This document shows positions 26,001-41,000 of a stretch of DNA of 64,000 bases, piece by piece (within the stretch, counting starts at the first letter, position 1; each line of letters begins with the position of its first letter). The stretch is from Arenicola marina. Its lineage: Eukaryota > Annelida > Polychaeta > Arenicolidae. Where the stretch lies: positions 10,311,961 to 10,375,960 of the forward strand of contig OZ025258.1 of assembly GCA_964019135.1 (NCBI GenBank), given 5' to 3'. The notes under the pieces are model-generated. The model did no database searches and was not told where the DNA came from. It worked only from the letters and a program-made list of their open reading frames with translations. Both the position numbers and the translations under genes were made by a program.

Positions 26001-29000
26001 TCCCACCCGCCCCACCCACCGAATGCGCAATCCCACACGCCCCACTCACCGAATGCGCAATCCCACACGCCCCACCCACCGAATACGCAATCCCCCACCC
26101 ACCGAATGCGCAATCCCACACGCCCCACCCACCGAATACTCATTCCCACACGCGCCACCCACCGAATACGCAATCCCACACGCCCCACTCACCTAAAACG
26201 CAATCCCACACGCCCCACCCACCGAATACTCAATCCCACACGCGCCACCCACCGAATACGCAATCCCACCCGCTCCACTCACCTAATACGCAATCCCACA
26301 CGCCCCACCCACCGAATGCGCCATCCCCCACCCACCGAATGCGCAATCCCACACGCCACGCACCGAATACGCAATCCCCCACCCACCGAATGCGCAATCC
26401 CACACGCCCCACCCACCGAATACGCAATCCCACACGCCCCACCCACCGAATACGCAATCCCACACGCCCCACTCACCTAATACGCAATCCCACACGCCCC
26501 ACCCACAGAATACGCAATCCCACAGGCGCCGAATACGCAATCCCACAGGCGCCGAATACGCAATCCCACACGCCCCACCCACCGAATACGCAATCCCACA
26601 CGCCCCACCCACCGAATACGCAATCCCCTACGCCCCACCCACCGAATACGCAATCCCACACGCCACACCAACCTAATACGCACTCCCACACGCCCCACCC
26701 ACCGAATGCGCAATCCCACACGCCCCACTCACCTGATAAGCAATCCCACCCGCCCCACCCACCGAATGCGCCATCCCCCACCCACCGAATGCGCAATCCC
26801 ACACGCCACACCCACCGAATACGCAATCCCCCACCCACCGAATGCGCAATCCCACACGCCCCACCCACCGAATACGCAATCCCACCCGCCCCACCCACCG
26901 AATACGCCATCCCACACGCCCCACCAACCGAATACGCAATCCCACACCCACCGAATACGCAATCCCACACCGCCCCACTCACCTAATACGCAATCCCACC
27001 CGCCCCACCCACCGAATACGCAATCCCACACCGCCCCACCCACCGAATACGCAATCCCACCCGCCCCACCCACCGAATACGCAATCCCACACGCCCCACC
27101 CACCGAATACGCAATCCCACACGCCCCACTCACCTAATACGCAATCCCACACGCCCCACCCACCGAATACGCAATCCCACACGCCACACCAACCTAATAC
27201 GCAATCCCACACGCCCCACTCACCTAATAAGCAATCCCACCCGCCCCACCCACCGAATGCGCCATCCCCCACCCACCGAATGCGCAATCCCACACGCCAC
27301 ACCCACCGAATACGCAATCCCCCACCCACCGAAAGCGCAATCCCACACGCCCCACCCACCGAATACGCAATCCCACACGCGCCACCCACCGAATACGCAA
27401 TCCCACACGCCCCACTCACCTAATACGCAATCCCACACGCCCCACCCACAGAATACGCAATCCCACACGCACCGAATACGCAATCCCACACGCCCCACCC
27501 ACCGAATACGCAATCCCACACGCCCCACCCACCGAATACGCAATCCCCTACGCCCCACCCACCGAATACGCAATCCCACACGCCACACCAACCTAATACG
27601 CACTCCCACACGCCCCACCCACCGAATGCGCAATCCCACACGCCCCACTCACCTGATAAGCAATCCCACCCGCCCCACCCACCGAATGCGCCATCCCCCA
27701 CCCACCGAATGCGCAATCCCACACGCCACACCCACCGAATACGCAATCCCCCACCCACCGAATGCGCAATCCCACACGCCCCACCCACCGAATACGCAAT
27801 CCCACACGCCCCACCCACCGAATACTCAATCCCACACGCCCCACCCACCGAATACGCAATCCCACACGCCCCACCCACCGAATACTCAATCCCACACGCG
27901 CCACCCACCGCATACGCAATCCCACACGCCCCAATCACCTAATATGCAATCCCACACGCCCCACCCACCGAATACGCCATCCCACCCGCCCCACCCACCG
28001 AATGCGCAATCCCACACGCCCCACTCACCGAATGCGCAATCCCACTGGCCCCACCCACCGAATACTCAATCCCACACGCGCCACCTACCGAATACGCAAT
28101 CCCACACGCGCCACCTACCGAATACGCAATCCCACACGCCCCACTCACCTAATACGCAATCCCACACGCCCCACCCACCGAATACTCAATCCCACACGCC
28201 CCACCCACCGAATACGCAATCCCACACGCCCCACTCACCGAATACGCAAACCCACACCCACCGAATACGCAATCCCACACGCCCCTCACCGAATACGCAA
28301 TCCCCTACGCCCCACCCACCGAATACGCAATCCCACACGCCACACCAACCTAATACGCAACCCCACACGCCCCACTCACCTAATACGCAATCCCACCCGC
28401 CCCACCCACCGAATACGCAATCCCACACCGCCCCACCCACCGAATACGCAATCCCACCCGCCCCACCCACCGAATACGCAATCCCACACGCCCCACCCAC
28501 CGAATACGCAATCCCACACGCCCCACTCACCTAATACGCAATCCCACACGCCCCACCCACCGAATACGCAATCCCACACACCACACCAACCTAATACGCA
28601 ATCCCACACGCCCCACTCACCTAATAAGCAATCCCACCCGCCCCACCCACCGAATGCGCCATCCCCCACCCACCGAATGCGCAATCCCACACGCCACACC
28701 CACCGAATACGCAATCCCCCACCCACCGAATGCGCAATCCCACACGCCCCACCCACCGAATACGCAATCCCACACGCGCCACCCACCGAATACGCAATCC
28801 CACACGCCCCACTCACCTAATACGCAATCCCACACGCCCCACCCACAGAATACGCAATCCCACACGCACCGAATACGCAATCCCACACGCCCCACCCACC
28901 GAATACGCAATCCCACACGCCCCACCCACCGAATACGCAATCCCCTACGCCCCACCCACCGAATACGCAATCCCACACGCCACACCAACCTAATACGCAC

Positions 29001-32000
29001 TCCCACACGCCCCACCCACCGAATGCGCAATCCCACACGCCCCACTCACCTGATAAGCAATCCCACCCGCCCCACCCACCGAATGCGCCATCCCCCACCC
29101 ACCGAATGCGCAATCCCACACGCCACACCCACCGAATACGCAATCCCCCACCCACCGAATGCGCAATCCCACACGCCCCACCCACCGAATACGCAATCCC
29201 ACACGCCCCACCCACCGAATACTCAATCCCACACGCCCCACCCACCGAATACGCAAGCCCACACGCCCCACCCACCGAATACTCAATCCCACACGCGCCA
29301 CCCACCGAATACGCAATCCCACACGCCCCAATCACCTAATATGCAATCCCACACGCCCCACCCACCGAATACGCCATCCCACCCGCCCCACCCACCGAAT
29401 GCGCAATCCCACACGCCCCACTCACCGAATGCGCAATCCCACACGCCCCACCCACCGAATACGCAATCCCCCACCCACCGAATGCGCAATCCCACACGCC
29501 CCACCCACCGAATACTCATTCCCACACGCGCCACCCACCGAATACGCAATCCCACACGCCCCACTCACCTAAAACGCAATCCCACACGCCCCACCCACCG
29601 AATACTCAATCCCACACGCGCCACCCACCGAATACGCAATCCCACCCGCTCCACTCACCTAATACGCAATCCCACACGCCCCACCCACCGAATGCGCCAT
29701 CCCCCACCCACCGAATGCGCAATCCCACACGCCACGCACCGAATACGCAATCCCCCACCCACCGAATGCGCAATCCCACACGCCCCACCCACCGAATACG
29801 CAATCCCACACGCCCCACCCACCGAATACGCAATCCCACACGCCCCACTCACCTAATACGCAATCCCACACGCCCCACCCACAGAATACGCAATCCCACA
29901 GGCGCCGAATACGCAATCCCACAGGCGCCGAATACGCAATCCCACACGCCCCACCCACCGAATACGCAATCCCACACGCCCCACCCACCGAATACGCAAT
30001 CCCCTACGCCCCACCCACCGAATACGCAATCCCACACGCCACACCAACCTAATACGCACTCCCACACGCCCCACCCACCGAATGCGCAATCCCACACGCC
30101 CCACTCACCTGATAAGCAATCCCACCCGCCCCACCCACCGAATGCGCCATCCCCCACCCACCGAATGCGCAATCCCACACGCCACACCCACCGAATACGC
30201 AATCCCCCACCCACCGAATGCGCAATCCCACACGCCCCACCCACCGAATACGCAATCCCACACGCCCCACCCACCGAATACGCAATCCCACACGCCCCAC
30301 CCACCGAATACGCAATCCCACACGCCCCAATCACCTAATATGCAATCCCACACGCCCCACCCACCGAATACGCCATCCCACCCGCCCCACCCACCGAATG
30401 CGCAATCCCACACGCCCCACTCACCGAATGCGCAATCCCACACGCCCCACCCACCGAATACGCAACCCCCCACCCACCGAATGCGCAATCCCACACGCCC
30501 CACCCACCGAATACTCAATCCCACACGCGCCACCCACCGAATACGCAATCCCACACGCCCCACTCACCTAATACGCAATCCCACAGGCCCCACCCACCGA
30601 ATACTCAATCCCACACGCGCCACCCACCGAATACGCAATCCCACACGCCCCACTCACCTAATACGCAATCCCACACGCCCCACCCACCGAATACTCAATC
30701 CCACACGCCCCACCCACCGAATACGCAATCCCACACGCCCCACCAACCGAATACGCAATCCCACACCCACCGAATACGCAATCCCACACGCCCCACCCAC
30801 CGAATACGCAAACCCCCACGCCCCACCCACCGAATACGCAATCCCACAGGCCACACCAACCTAATACGCAACCCCACACGCCCCACTCACCTAATACGCA
30901 ATCCCACCCGCCCCACCCACCGAATACGCAATCCCACACCGCCCCACCCACCGAATACGCAATCCCACCCGCCCCACCCACCGAACACGCAATCCCACAC
31001 GCCCCACCCACCGAATACGCAATCCCACACGCCCCACTCACCTAATACGCAATCCCACACGCCCCACCCACCGAATACGCAATCCCCTACGCCCCACCCA
31101 CCGAATACGCAATCCCACACGCCACACCAACCTAATACGCACTCCAGCACGCCCCACCCACCGAATGCGCAATCCCACACGCCCCACTCACCTAATAAGC
31201 AATCCCACCCCCCCCCCCCACCCACCGAATGCGCCATCCCCCACCCACCGAATGCGCAATCCCACACGCCACACCTACCGAATACGCAATCCCCCACCCA
31301 CCGAATGCGCAATCCCACACGCCCCACTCACCGATTGCGCAATCCCACAGGCCCCACCCACCGAATACGCAACCCCCCACCCACCGAATACTCAATCCCA
31401 CACGCGCCACCTACCGAATACGCAATCCCACACGCCCCACTCACCTAATACGCAATCCCACACGCCCCACCCACCGAATACTCAATCCCACACGCCCCAC
31501 CCACCGAATACGCAATCCCACACGCCCCACCAACCGAATACGAAATCCCACACCCACCGAATACGCAATCCCACCCGCCCCACCCACCGAATACGCAATC
31601 CCACACGCCCCACCCACCGAATACGCAATCCTACACGCCCCACTCACCTAATACGCAATCCCACACGCCCCACCCACCGAATACGCAATCCCACACGCCA
31701 CACCAACCTAATACGCAATCCCACACGCACCACCCACCGAATACGCAATCCCACACGCCCCACCCACCGAATACGCAATCCCACCCGCCCCACCCACCGA
31801 ACACGCAATCCCACACGCCCCACCCACCGAATACGCAATCCCACACGCCCCACTCACCTAATACGCAATCCCACACGCCCCACCCACCGAATACGCAATC
31901 CCCTACGCCCCACCCACCGAATACGCAATCCCACACGCCACACCAACCTAATACGCACTCCCACACGCCCCACCCACCGAATGCGCAATCCCACACGCCC

Positions 32001-35000
32001 CACTCACCTAATAAGCAATCCCACCCCCCCCCCCCACCCACCGAATGCGCCATCCCCCACCCACCGAATGCGCAATCCCACACGCCACACCTACCGAATA
32101 CGCAATCCCCCACCCACCGAATGCGCAATCCCACACGCCCCAATCACCTAATATGCAATCCCACAGGCCCCACCCACCGAATACGCAACCCCCCACCCAC
32201 CGAATGCGCAATCCCACACGCCCCACTCACCGATTGCGCAATCCCACAGGCCCCACCCACCGAATACGCAACCCCCCACCCACCGAATACTCAATCCCAC
32301 ACGCGCCACCTACCGAATACGCAATCCCACACGCCCCACTCACCTAATACGCAATCCCACACGCCCCACCCACCGAATACTCAATCCCACACGCGCCACC
32401 TACCGAATACGCAATCCCACACGCCCCACTCACCTAATACGCAATCCCACACGCCCCACCCACCGAATACTCAATCCCACACGCCCCACCCACCGAATAC
32501 GCAATCCCACACCCACCGAATACGCAATCCCACACGCCCCACTCACCGAATACGCAAACCCCCACGCCCCACCCACCGAATACGCCATCCCACACGCCCC
32601 ACCAACCGAATACGCAATCCCACACCCACCGAATACGCAATCCCACACGCCCCACTCACCGAATACGCAATCCCCTACGCCCCACCCACCGAATACGCAA
32701 TCACACACGCCACACCAACCTAATACGCAACCCCACACGCCCCACTCACCTAATACGCAATCCCACCCGCCCCACCCACCGAATACGCCATCCCACACGC
32801 CCCACCAACCGAATACGCAATCCCACACCCACCGAATACGCAATCCCACACCGCCCCACTCACCTAATACGCAATCCCACCCGCCCCACCCACCGAATAC
32901 GCAATCCCACACCGCCCCACCCACCGAATACGCAATCCCACCCGCCCCACCCACCGAATACGCAATCCCACACGCCCCACCCACCGAATACGCAATCCCA
33001 CACGCCCCACTCACCTAATACGCAATCCCACACGCCCCACCCACCGAATACGCAATCCCACACGCCACACCAACCTAATACGCAATCCCACACGCCCCAC
33101 TCACCTAATAAGCAATCCCACCCGCCCCACCCACCGAATGCGCCATCCCCCACCCACCGAATGCGCAATCCCACACGCCACACCCACCGAATACGCAATC
33201 CCCCACCCACCGAAAGCGCAATCCCACACGCCCCACCCACCGAATACGCAATCCCACACGCGCCACCCACCGAATACGCAATCCCACACGCCCCACTCAC
33301 CTAATACGCAATCCCACACGCCCCACCCACAGAATACGCAATCCCACACGCACCGAATACGCAATCCCACACGCCCCACCCACCGAATACGCAATCCCAC
33401 ACGCCCCACCCACCGAATACGCAATCCCCTACGCCCCACCCACCGAATACGCAATCCCACACGCCACACCAACCTAATACGCACTCCCACACGCCCCACC
33501 CACCGAATGCGCAATCCCACACGCCCCACTCACCTGATAAGCAATCCCACCCGCCCCACCCACCGAATGCGCCATCCCCCACCCACCGAATGCGCAATCC
33601 CACACGCCACACCCACCGAATACGCAATCCCCCACCCACCGAATGCGCAATCCCACACGCCCCACCCACCGAATACGCAATCCCACACGCCCCACCCACC
33701 GAATACTCAATCCCACACGCCCCACCCACCGAATACGCAATCCCACACGCCCCACCCACCGAATACTCAATCCCACACGCGCCACCCACCGCATACGCAA
33801 TCCCACACGCCCCAATCACCTAATATGCAATCCCACACGCCCCACCCACCGAATACGCCATCCCACCCGCCCCACCCACCGAATGCGCAATCCCACACGC
33901 CCCACTCACCGAATGCGCAATCCCACTGGCCCCACCCACCGAATACTCAATCCCACACGCGCCACCTACCGAATACGCAATCCCACACGCGCCACCTACC
34001 GAATACGCAATCCCACACGCCCCACTCACCTAATACGCAATCCCACACGCCCCACCCACCGAATACTCAATCCCACACGCCCCACCCACCGAATACGCAA
34101 TCCCACACGCCCCACTCACCGAATACGCAAACCCACACCCACCGAATACGCAATCCCACACGCCCCTCACCGAATACGCAATCCCCTACGCCCCACCCAC
34201 CGAATACGCAATCCCACACGCCACACCAACCTAATACGCAACCCCACACGCCCCACTCACCTAATACGCAATCCCACCCGCCCCACCCACCGAATACGCA
34301 ATCCCACACCGCCCCACCCACCGAATACGCAATCCCACCCGCCCCACCCACCGAATACGCAATCCCACACGCCCCACCCACCGAATACGCAATCCCACAC
34401 GCCCCACTCACCTAATACGCAATCCCACACGCCCCACCCACCGAATACGCAATCCCACACACCACACCAACCTAATACGCAATCCCACACGCCCCACTCA
34501 CCTAATAAGCAATCCCACCCGCCCCACCCACCGAATGCGCCATCCCCCACCCACCGAATGCGCAATCCCACACGCCACACCCACCGAATACGCAATCCCC
34601 CACCCACCGAATGCGCAATCCCACACGCCCCACCCACCGAATACGCAATCCCACACGCGCCACCCACCGAATACGCAATCCCACACGCCCCACTCACCTA
34701 ATACGCAATCCCACACGCCCCACCCACAGAATACGCAATCCCACACGCACCGAATACGCAATCCCACACGCCCCACCCACCGAATACGCAATCTCACACG
34801 CCCCACCCACCGAATACGCAATCCCCTACGCCCCACCCACCGAATACGCAATCCCACACGCCACACCAACCTAATACGCACTCCCACACGCCCCACCCAC
34901 CGAATGCGCAATCCCACACGCCCCACTCACCTGATAAGCAATCCCACCCGCCCCACCCACCGAATGCGCCATCCCCCACCCACCGAATGCGCAATCCCAC

Positions 35001-38000
35001 ACGCCACACCCACCGAATACGCAATCCCCCACCCACCGAATGCGCAATCCCACACGCCCCACCCACCGAATACGCAATCCCACACGCCCCACCCACCGAA
35101 TACTCAATCCCACACGCCCCACCCACCGAATACGCAAGCCCACACGCCCCACCCACCGAATACTCAATCCCACACGCGCCACCCACCGAATACGCAATCC
35201 CACACGCCCCAATCACCTAATATGCAATCCCACACGCCCCACCCACCGAATACGCCATCCCTCCCGCCCCACCCACCGAATGCGCAATCCCACACGCCCC
35301 ACTCACCGAATGCGCAATCCCACACGCCCCACCCACCGAATACGCAATCCCCCACCCACCGAATGCGCAATCCCACACGCCCCACCCACCGAATACTCAT
35401 TCCCACACGCGCCACCCACCGAATACGCAATCCCACACGCCCCACTCACCTAAAACGCAATCCCACACGCCCCACCCACCGAATACTCAATCCCACACGC
35501 GCCACCCACCGAATACGCAATCCCACCCGCTCCACTCACCTAATACGCAATCCCACACGCCCCACCCACCGAATGCGCCATCCCCCACCCACCGAATGCG
35601 CAATCCCACACGCCACGCACCGAATACGCAATCCCCCACCCACCGAATGCGCAATCCCACACGCCCCACCCACCGAATACGCAATCCCACACGCCCCACC
35701 CACCGAATACGCAATCCCACACGCCCCACTCACCTAATACGCAATCCCACACGCCCCACCCACAGAATACGCAATCCCACAGGCGCCGAATACGCAATCC
35801 CACAGGCGCCGAATACGCAATCCCACACGCCCCACCCACCGAATACGCAATCCCACACGCCCCACCCACCGAATACGCAATCCCCTACGCCCCACCCACC
35901 GAATACGCAATCCCACACGCCACACCAACCTAATACGCACTCCCACACGCCCCACCCACCGAATGCGCAATCCCACACGCCCCACTCACCTGATAAGCAA
36001 TCCCACCCGCCCCACCCACCGAATGCGCCATCCCCCACCCACCGAATGCGCAATCCCACACGCCACACCCACCGAATACGCAATCCCCCACCCACCGAAT
36101 GCGCAATCCCACACGCCCCACCCACCGAATACGCAATCCCACCCGCCCCACCCACCGAATACGCCATCCCACACGCCCCACCAACCGAATACGCAATCCC
36201 ACACCCACCGAATACGCAATCCCACACCGCCCCACTCACCTAATACGCAATCCCACCCGCCCCACCCACCGAATACGCAATCCCACACCGCCCCACCCAC
36301 CGAATACGCAATCCCACCCGCCCCACCCACCGAATACGCAATCCCACACGCCCCACCCACCGAATACGCAATCCCACACGCCCCACTCACCTAATACGCA
36401 ATCCCACACGCCCCACCCACCGAATACGCAATCCCACACGCCACACCAACCTAATACGCAATCCCACACGCCCCACTCACCTAATAAGCAATCCCACCCG
36501 CCCCACCCACCGAATGCGCCATCCCCCACCCACCGAATGCGCAATCCCACACGCCACACCCACCGAATACGCAATCCCCCACCCACCGAAAGCGCAATCC
36601 CACACGCCCCACCCACCGAATACGCAATCCCACACGCGCCACCCACCGAATACGCAATCCCACACGCCCCACTCACCTAATACGCAATCCCACACGCCCC
36701 ACCCACAGAATACGCAATCCCACACGCACCGAATACGCAATCCCACACGCCCCACCCACCGAATACGCAATCCCACACGCCCCACCCACCGAATACGCAA
36801 TCCCCTACGCCCCACCCACCGAATACGCAATCCCACACGCCACACCAACCTAATACGCACTCCCACACGCCCCACCCACCGAATGCGCAATCCCACACGC
36901 CCCACTCACCTGATAAGCAATCCCACCCGCCCCACCCACCGAATGCGCCATCCCCCACCCACCGAATGCGCAATCCCACACGCCACACCCACCGAATACG
37001 CAATCCCCCACCCACCGAATGCGCAATCCCACACGCCCCACCCACCGAATACGCAATCCCACACGCCCCACCCACCGAATACTCAATCCCACACGCCCCA
37101 CCCACCGAATACGCAATCCCACACGCCCCACCCACCGAATACTCAATCCCACACGCGCCACCCACCGCATACGCAATCCCACACGCCCCAATCACCTAAT
37201 ATGCAATCCCACACGCCCCACCCACCGAATACGCCATCCCACCCGCCCCACCCACCGAATGCGCAATCCCACACGCCCCACTCACCGAATGCGCAATCCC
37301 ACTGGCCCCACCCACCGAATACTCAATCCCACACGCGCCACCTACCGAATACGCAATCCCACACGCGCCACCTACCGAATACGCAATCCCACACGCCCCA
37401 CTCACCTAATACGCAATCCCACACGCCCCACCCACCGAATACTCAATCCCACACGCCCCACCCACCGAATACGCAATCCCACACGCCCCACTCACCGAAT
37501 ACGCAAACCCACACCCACCGAATACGCAATCCCACACGCCCCTCACCGAATACGCAATCCCCTACGCCCCACCCACCGAATACGCAATCCCACACGCCAC
37601 ACCAACCTAATACGCAACCCCACACGCCCCACTCACCTAATACGCAATCCCACCCGCCCCACCCACCGAATACGCAATCCCACACCGCCCCACCCACCGA
37701 ATACGCAATCCCACCCGCCCCACCCACCGAATACGCAATCCCACACGCCCCACCCACCGAATACGCAATCCCACACGCCCCACTCACCTAATACGCAATC
37801 CCACACGCCCCACCCACCGAATACGCAATCCCACACACCACACCAACCTAATACGCAATCCCACACGCCCCACTCACCTAATAAGCAATCCCACCCGCCC
37901 CACCCACCGAATGCGCCATCCCCCACCCACCGAATGCGCAATCCCACACGCCACACCCACCGAATACGCAATCCCCCACCCACCGAATGCGCAATCCCAC

Positions 38001-41000
38001 ACGCCCCACCCACCGAATACGCAATCCCACACGCGCCACCCACCGAATACGCAATCCCACACGCCCCACTCACCTAATACGCAATCCCACACGCCCCACC
38101 CACAGAATACGCAATCCCACACGCACCGAATACGCAATCCCACACGCCCCACCCACCGAATACGCAATCCCACACGCCCCACCCACCGAATACGCAATCC
38201 CCTACGCCCCACCCACCGAATACGCAATCCCACACGCCACACCAACCTAATACGCACTCCCACACGCCCCACCCACCGAATGCGCAATCCCACACGCCCC
38301 ACTCACCTGATAAGCAATCCCACCCGCCCCACCCACCGAATGCGCCATCCCCCACCCACCGAATGCGCAATCCCACACGCCACACCCACCGAATACGCAA
38401 TCCCCCACCCACCGAATGCGCAATCCCACACGCCCCACCCACCGAATACGCAATCCCACACGCCCCACCCACCGAATACTCAATCCCACACGCCCCACCC
38501 ACCGAATACGCAAGCCCACACGCCCCACCCACCGAATACTCAATCCCACACGCGCCACCCACCGAATACGCAATCCCACACGCCCCAATCACCTAATATG
38601 CAATCCCACACGCCCCACCCACCGAATACGCCATCCCACCCGCCCCACCCACCGAATGCGCAATCCCACACGCCCCACTCACCGAATGCGCAATCCCACA
38701 CGCCCCACCCACCGAATACGCAATCCCCCACCCACCGAATGCGCAATCCCACACGCCCCACCCACCGAATACTCATTCCCACACGCGCCACCCACCGAAT
38801 ACGCAATCCCACACGCCCCACTCACCTAAAACGCAATCCCACACGCCCCACCCACCGAATACTCAATCCCACACGCGCCACCCACCGAATACGCAATCCC
38901 ACCCGCTCCACTCACCTAATACGCAATCCCACACGCCCCACCCACCGAATGCGCCATCCCCCACCCACCGAATGCGCAATCCCACACGCCACGCACCGAA
39001 TACGCAATCCCCCACCCACCGAATGCGCAATCCCACACGCCCCACCCACCGAATACGCAATCCCACACGCCCCACCCACCGAATACGCAATCCCACACGC
39101 CCCACTCACCTAATACGCAATCCCACACGCCCCACCCACAGAATACGCAATCCCACAGGCGCCGAATACGCAATCCCACAGGCGCCGAATACGCAATCCC
39201 ACACGCCCCACCCACCGAATACGCAATCCCACACGCCCCACCCACCGAATACGCAATCCCCTACGCCCCACCCACCGAATACGCAATCCCACACGCCACA
39301 CCAACCTAATACGCACTCCCACACGCCCCACCCACCGAATGCGCAATCCCACACGCCCCACTCACCTGATAAGCAATCCCACCCGCCCCACCCACCGAAT
39401 GCGCCATCCCCCACCCACCGAATGCGCAATCCCACACGCCACACCCACCGAATACGCAATCCCCCACCCACCGAATGCGCAATCCCACACGCCCCACCCA
39501 CCGAATACGCAATCCCACACGCCCCACCCACCGAATACGCAATCCCACACGCCCCACCCACCGAATACGCAATCCCACACGCCCCAATCACCTAATATGC
39601 AATCCCACACGCCCCACCCACCGAATACGCCATCCCACCCGCCCCACCCACCGAATGCGCAATCCCACACGCCCCACTCACCGAATGCGCAATCCCACAC
39701 GCCCCACCCACCGAATACGCAACCCCCCACCCACCGAATGCGCAATCCCACACGCCCCACCCACCGAATACTCAATCCCACACGCGCCACCCACCGAATA
39801 CGCAATCCCACACGCCCCACTCACCTAATACGCAATCCCACAGGCCCCACCCACCGAATACTCAATCCCACACGCGCCACCCACCGAATACGCAATCCCA
39901 CACGCCCCACTCACCTAATACGCAATCCCACACGCCCCACCCACCGAATACTCAATCCCACACGCCCCACCCACCGAATACGCAATCCCACACGCCCCAC
40001 CAACCGAATACGCAATCCCACACCCACCGAATACGCAATCCCACACGCCCCACCCACCGAATACGCAAACCCCCACGCCCCACCCACCGAATACGCAATC
40101 CCACAGGCCACACCAACCTAATACGCAACCCCACACGCCCCACTCACCTAATACGCAATCCCACCCGCCCCACCCACCGAATACGCAATCCCACACCGCC
40201 CCACCCACCGAATACGCAATCCCACCCGCCCCACCCACCGAACACGCAATCCCACACGCCCCACCCACCGAATACGCAATCCCACACGCCCCACTCACCT
40301 AATACGCAATCCCACACGCCCCACCCACCGAATACGCAATCCCCTACGCCCCACCCACCGAATACGCAATCCCACACGCCACACCAACCTAATACGCACT
40401 CCAGCACGCCCCACCCACCGAATGCGCAATCCCACACGCCCCACTCACCTAATAAGCAATCCCACCCCCCCCCCCCACCCACCGAATGCGCCATCCCCCA
40501 CCCACCGAATGCGCAATCCCACACGCCACACCTACCGAATACGCAATCCCCCACCCACCGAATGCGCAATCCCACACGCCCCACTCACCGATTGCGCAAT
40601 CCCACAGGCCCCACCCACCGAATACGCAACCCCCCACCCACCGAATACTCAATCCCACACGCGCCACCTACCGAATACGCAATCCCACACGCCCCACTCA
40701 CCTAATACGCAATCCCACACGCCCCACCCACCGAATACTCAATCCCACACGCCCCACCCACCGAATACGCAATCCCACACGCCCCACCAACCGAATACGA
40801 AATCCCACACCCACCGAATACGCAATCCCACCCGCCCCACCCACCGAATACGCAATCCCACACGCCCCACCCACCGAATACGCAATCCTACACGCCCCAC
40901 TCACCTAATACGCAATCCCACACGCCCCACCCACCGAATACGCAATCCCACACGCCACACCAACCTAATACGCAATCCCACACGCACCACCCACCGAATA

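Noticed and set aside
22214..28820. Open frames of 352-515 codons rich in His/Pro/Thr that look like a repetitive secreted or antifreeze-type protein
   Set aside because: They are translations of a stop-free 30-bp satellite. Equivalent frames exist in all six readings, and the region lies inside the MSRA copy 1 intron.
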